Shown here piece after piece: positions 13,782 through 15,456 of a stretch of DNA of 15,456 nt. The notes under the pieces are model-generated. The model ran no database searches. It was not told the origin of the DNA and saw nothing but the letters and a program-made list of their open reading frames with translations. The position numbers and the translations under genes are program-made. Within the stretch, counting starts at the first letter, position 1, and the number at the start of each line of letters is the position of its first letter. The stretch is from DASYQV01 sp036005125. GTDB taxonomy: Bacteria; Acidobacteriota; Vicinamibacteria; Vicinamibacterales; UBA2999. The DNA is taken from contig DASYQV010000209.1 in the NCBI GenBank assembly GCA_036005125.1, positions 1 through 15,456 on the forward strand. Direction: 5' to 3'.

Positions 13782-14753
13782 ATGACCAGCACGATGTCCC
13801 CCCGTCTGCTGTTCGTCGCGGCCTTCATCGGCGCGCTGTCCCTCGTCGCGTACGGTGCCTCGCCTGCTCAATCACGGCAAGACGGACAGCCGATCGATGG
13901 AACCCAGGGGCGGGTCTTCAAGTCGCACTCCGACCTCGTCGTCCTGCACGTGAACGTGTTCGATCGGCGCTTCAACGCGGTCCCCGATCTGGCTCAGGAG
14001 CAGTTCGCCGTCTTCGAGGACGGTCGGCAGCAGCAGATTACGTTCTTCAAAAGCGAAGACGTGCCCGTGGCCGCCGGGCTGGTGGTGGACAACAGCAGCA
14101 GCGTGATCGCGCGATACGGGTTGGTTGTCACCGGCGCCATGGCGTTCGCCGACTCGAGCCACCCGGAGGACGAGTTGTTCACGGTGCACTTCAACGAGCA
14201 CATCCGCCCTGGGCTCCCGCCACAGATTCGCTTTACGTCGAATCGCGCGTTGCTGCGAGCCGCGTTTGCCGCCATGAAGCCCGGCGGCAAGACCGCGCTC
14301 TACGATGCCGTCATCGACGCCCTCGATCGGGTCGAGCAGGCCACTCACCAGAAGCACGTCATCGTCGTGCTCACTGACGGCGAGGACAATGCAAGCGTCC
14401 ACACGAAAAAGGAGATGTACGAACGTGCCGGCGGGAGCAACGTGATTATCTATACCGTGGCGACCGACGACGGCAGGCACGGCGCGAGCGCCGATCCCGA
14501 CGTGCTGCGGACGCTCGCGAAGATCGGTGGCGGTCTGTCGTATTTTCCGCGGGTGGACGCCGACGTTGTCCACGCGTTCACTGAGATTGCGCGCAACGTC
14601 CGAAGCGGCTACAGCATCGGCTACACGCCATCGAACACGTCGCGCGACGGCGCGTTTCGGCGTGTGCGGGTGGCGGTCGACGTTCGCGGACGCAAGCTCA
14701 CCGTACGGTGTCGCGATGGCTACACAGCGCCAGGTCCATCCAGCGCCCAGTAA
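13782..14753 (+). CDS. Secreted VWFA-domain protein (acidobacterial VWFA-related type)
   Basis: The 323-residue protein has a signal peptide (~1-30) and a short beta-rich segment (LVVLHVNVFDRRFNAVPDLAQEQFAVFEDGRQQQITFF), the typical lead-in of TIGR03436 acidobacterial VWFA proteins. A von Willebrand A domain follows (~95-290). The metal-ion-dependent adhesion site is complete: D103-x-S105-x-S107 (DNSSS), T171 (GGKTALYDA) and D199 (LTDGEDN), so a ligand-binding role is likely. It ends ...SGYSIGYTPSN... without a membrane anchor or LPxTG-like tail. The ATG at 13782 has GGAG 6 nt upstream; the longer open frame to 13725 lacks such a site. The sortase ATG follows its stop by one base, so the two are co-translated and probably work together in the envelope. 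Confidence 0.88.
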   Translation: MTSTMSPRLLFVAAFIGALSLVAYGASPAQSRQDGQPIDGTQGRVFKSHSDLVVLHVNVFDRRFNAVPDLAQEQFAVFEDGRQQQITFFKSEDVPVAAGLVVDNSSSVIARYGLVVTGAMAFADSSHPEDELFTVHFNEHIRPGLPPQIRFTSNRALLRAAFAAMKPGGKTALYDAVIDALDRVEQATHQKHVIVVLTDGEDNASVHTKKEMYERAGGSNVIIYTVATDDGRHGASADPDVLRTLAKIGGGLSYFPRVDADVVHAFTEIARNVRSGYSIGYTPSNTSRDGAFRRVRVAVDVRGRKLTVRCRDGYTAPGPSSAQ

Positions 14754-14754
14754 T

Positions 14755-15390
14755 ATGTGGCGGCCTGTGCCTTCCCGCGGCTCCCGCCGCAGGTCGCGCC
14801 TTCTGCGCCTGCTCGAGTGGCTGCTGCTCCTCGTCGGCATCGCGGCGCTCGGGTACTACGTGTATTCGTCCGCCGAAACAATGCTGTATCAAGCGTTCGA
14901 GAACCGCGAGCTCGACAGAATCCTGGACACCGCGCCGCCATCTGGCACCGCAGGTGATGTGCCGCTGGCGACGCCGCGTCCGCGGCCCAGGCCGTTGGAC
15001 GGAACGGCGATCGGACGTCTCGAGATCCCGCGTCTGGGTGTCTCGGCCATCATCCGCACCGGCAGCGATGCGCGCACGCTGCAACTGGCCGTCGGCCACA
15101 TTCCGGGGACGGCGTTTCCGGGCGAGAACGGCAACGTCGGGCTGGCGGGTCACCGGGACACGTTTTTCCGACGCCTGCGCGATATCCGCAATAACGATGA
15201 AATCCGGGTGACCACGTCCGATGGGACGTACGACTATCGCGTGGAACGCACATCGGTCGTTCAGCCAGAGGATGTGTGGGTGCTGAAGCCTACCGGATAT
15301 CCGGCATTGACGCTGGTGACCTGCTACCCGTTTACGTACATCGGGAACGCCCCGCAGCGATTCATCGTGCGCGCCAACCGGCTGCGATAG
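14755..15390 (+). CDS. Class D-like sortase (membrane-anchored cysteine transpeptidase)
   Basis: The 211-residue protein has a basic N-terminus, one membrane helix (~17-37), a Pro-rich linker (~60-82) and a sortase domain (~85-210). Catalytic residues are H133 (GLAGHRDTFF), C190 (LTLVTCYPF) and R202 (APQRFIV). GRLEIPRLGVSAII and HIPGTAFPGENGNVGLAGH are family signatures. The layout best fits class D, but class E-like Gram-negative sortases are close. It would cut LPxTA/G-type signals outside the inner membrane and join the protein to an amine acceptor. The only visible substrate is the LPRTA protein two genes upstream. The start at 14755 lies one base after the VWA stop. ATG 14716 in the same frame would overlap the VWA gene and add 13 residues; neither has a strong ribosome binding site. 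Confidence 0.92.
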   Translation: MWRPVPSRGSRRRSRLLRLLEWLLLLVGIAALGYYVYSSAETMLYQAFENRELDRILDTAPPSGTAGDVPLATPRPRPRPLDGTAIGRLEIPRLGVSAIIRTGSDARTLQLAVGHIPGTAFPGENGNVGLAGHRDTFFRRLRDIRNNDEIRVTTSDGTYDYRVERTSVVQPEDVWVLKPTGYPALTLVTCYPFTYIGNAPQRFIVRANRLR

Positions 15391-15456
15391 GGTCAGAACG
15401 GGGTCAGACCCCGACTACGACCCGACTCAACGTACGGCGAAATTGCGTACCTTGAG
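15391..15456. repeat. Inverted-repeat element at the window end
   Basis: After the sortase stop, GGTCAGAACGGGGTCAGACCCC repeats the word GGTCAGA twice and contains a GGGGT-CAG-ACCCC hairpin (15400-15412). A second stem follows, CTCAACGTACGG (15426-15437) with GCGTACCTTGAG (15445-15456), pairing at 10 of 12 positions. This resembles REP-like intergenic repeats with a GGGGTCTGACCCC core. It may continue beyond the window. It may also serve as the terminator of the sortase operon. Confidence 0.5.

Noticed and set aside
14527..14754. Longer N-terminus for the sortase
   Set aside because: It would overlap the VWA gene; the extra sequence is Arg/Ser/Ala-rich, and the membrane segment that sortases have near the N-terminus follows ATG 14755.

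Overview
The window looks like chromosomal DNA of a high-GC, Gram-negative bacterium, most likely an Acidobacteriota of the Vicinamibacteria type. This placement is an inference. It rests on a secreted VWFA-related protein of the acidobacterial kind, an envelope protein domain common in that phylum, two periplasmic quinoproteins with a TIGR02603-like diheme cytochrome c, a bactofilin, and strong G/C codon-position bias. No transposase, integrase, phage gene or CRISPR array is visible.

Layout. Bases 1-402 hold a doubtful gene tail and a short hairpin. Bases 403-3026 carry an overlapping pair on the + strand: a radical SAM protein with a B12-binding-like N-terminus, and a DegT/DnrJ/EryC1-type PLP aminotransferase. 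A large imperfect inverted repeat built from GATTC units separates them from a convergent secreted alpha/beta hydrolase (3107-4441, -). A small Asn/Gln/Pro/Gly-rich ORF follows (4526-4738, +). A glucose-dehydrogenase-like quinoprotein (5197-7167, +) is flanked by two direct copies of a ~52-nt palindromic repeat. It converges on a - strand pair: a diheme cytochrome c (8957-9760) followed by an alcohol-dehydrogenase-type quinoprotein (7269-8924). That pair reads as a periplasmic oxidation module in which the quinoprotein passes electrons to the cytochrome.

Bases 9895-10198 are a 144-nt tandem repeat that runs directly into the 3' end of tRNA-Leu(CAA). Next come a bactofilin and a start/stop-overlapping arginase-fold protein, a possible tiny membrane ORF, a YtxJ/BrxC-like bacilliredoxin and the remains of a VOC-family gene.

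The most interesting block is 12828-15390. It encodes a secreted protein ending in an LPRTA-hydrophobic-RWRRR tail, a secreted VWA protein, and, one base after that gene, a sortase with His/Cys/Arg catalytic residues. This is a complete candidate sortase-substrate locus in a presumed Gram-negative. The window ends in a repeat element rich in inverted repeats.
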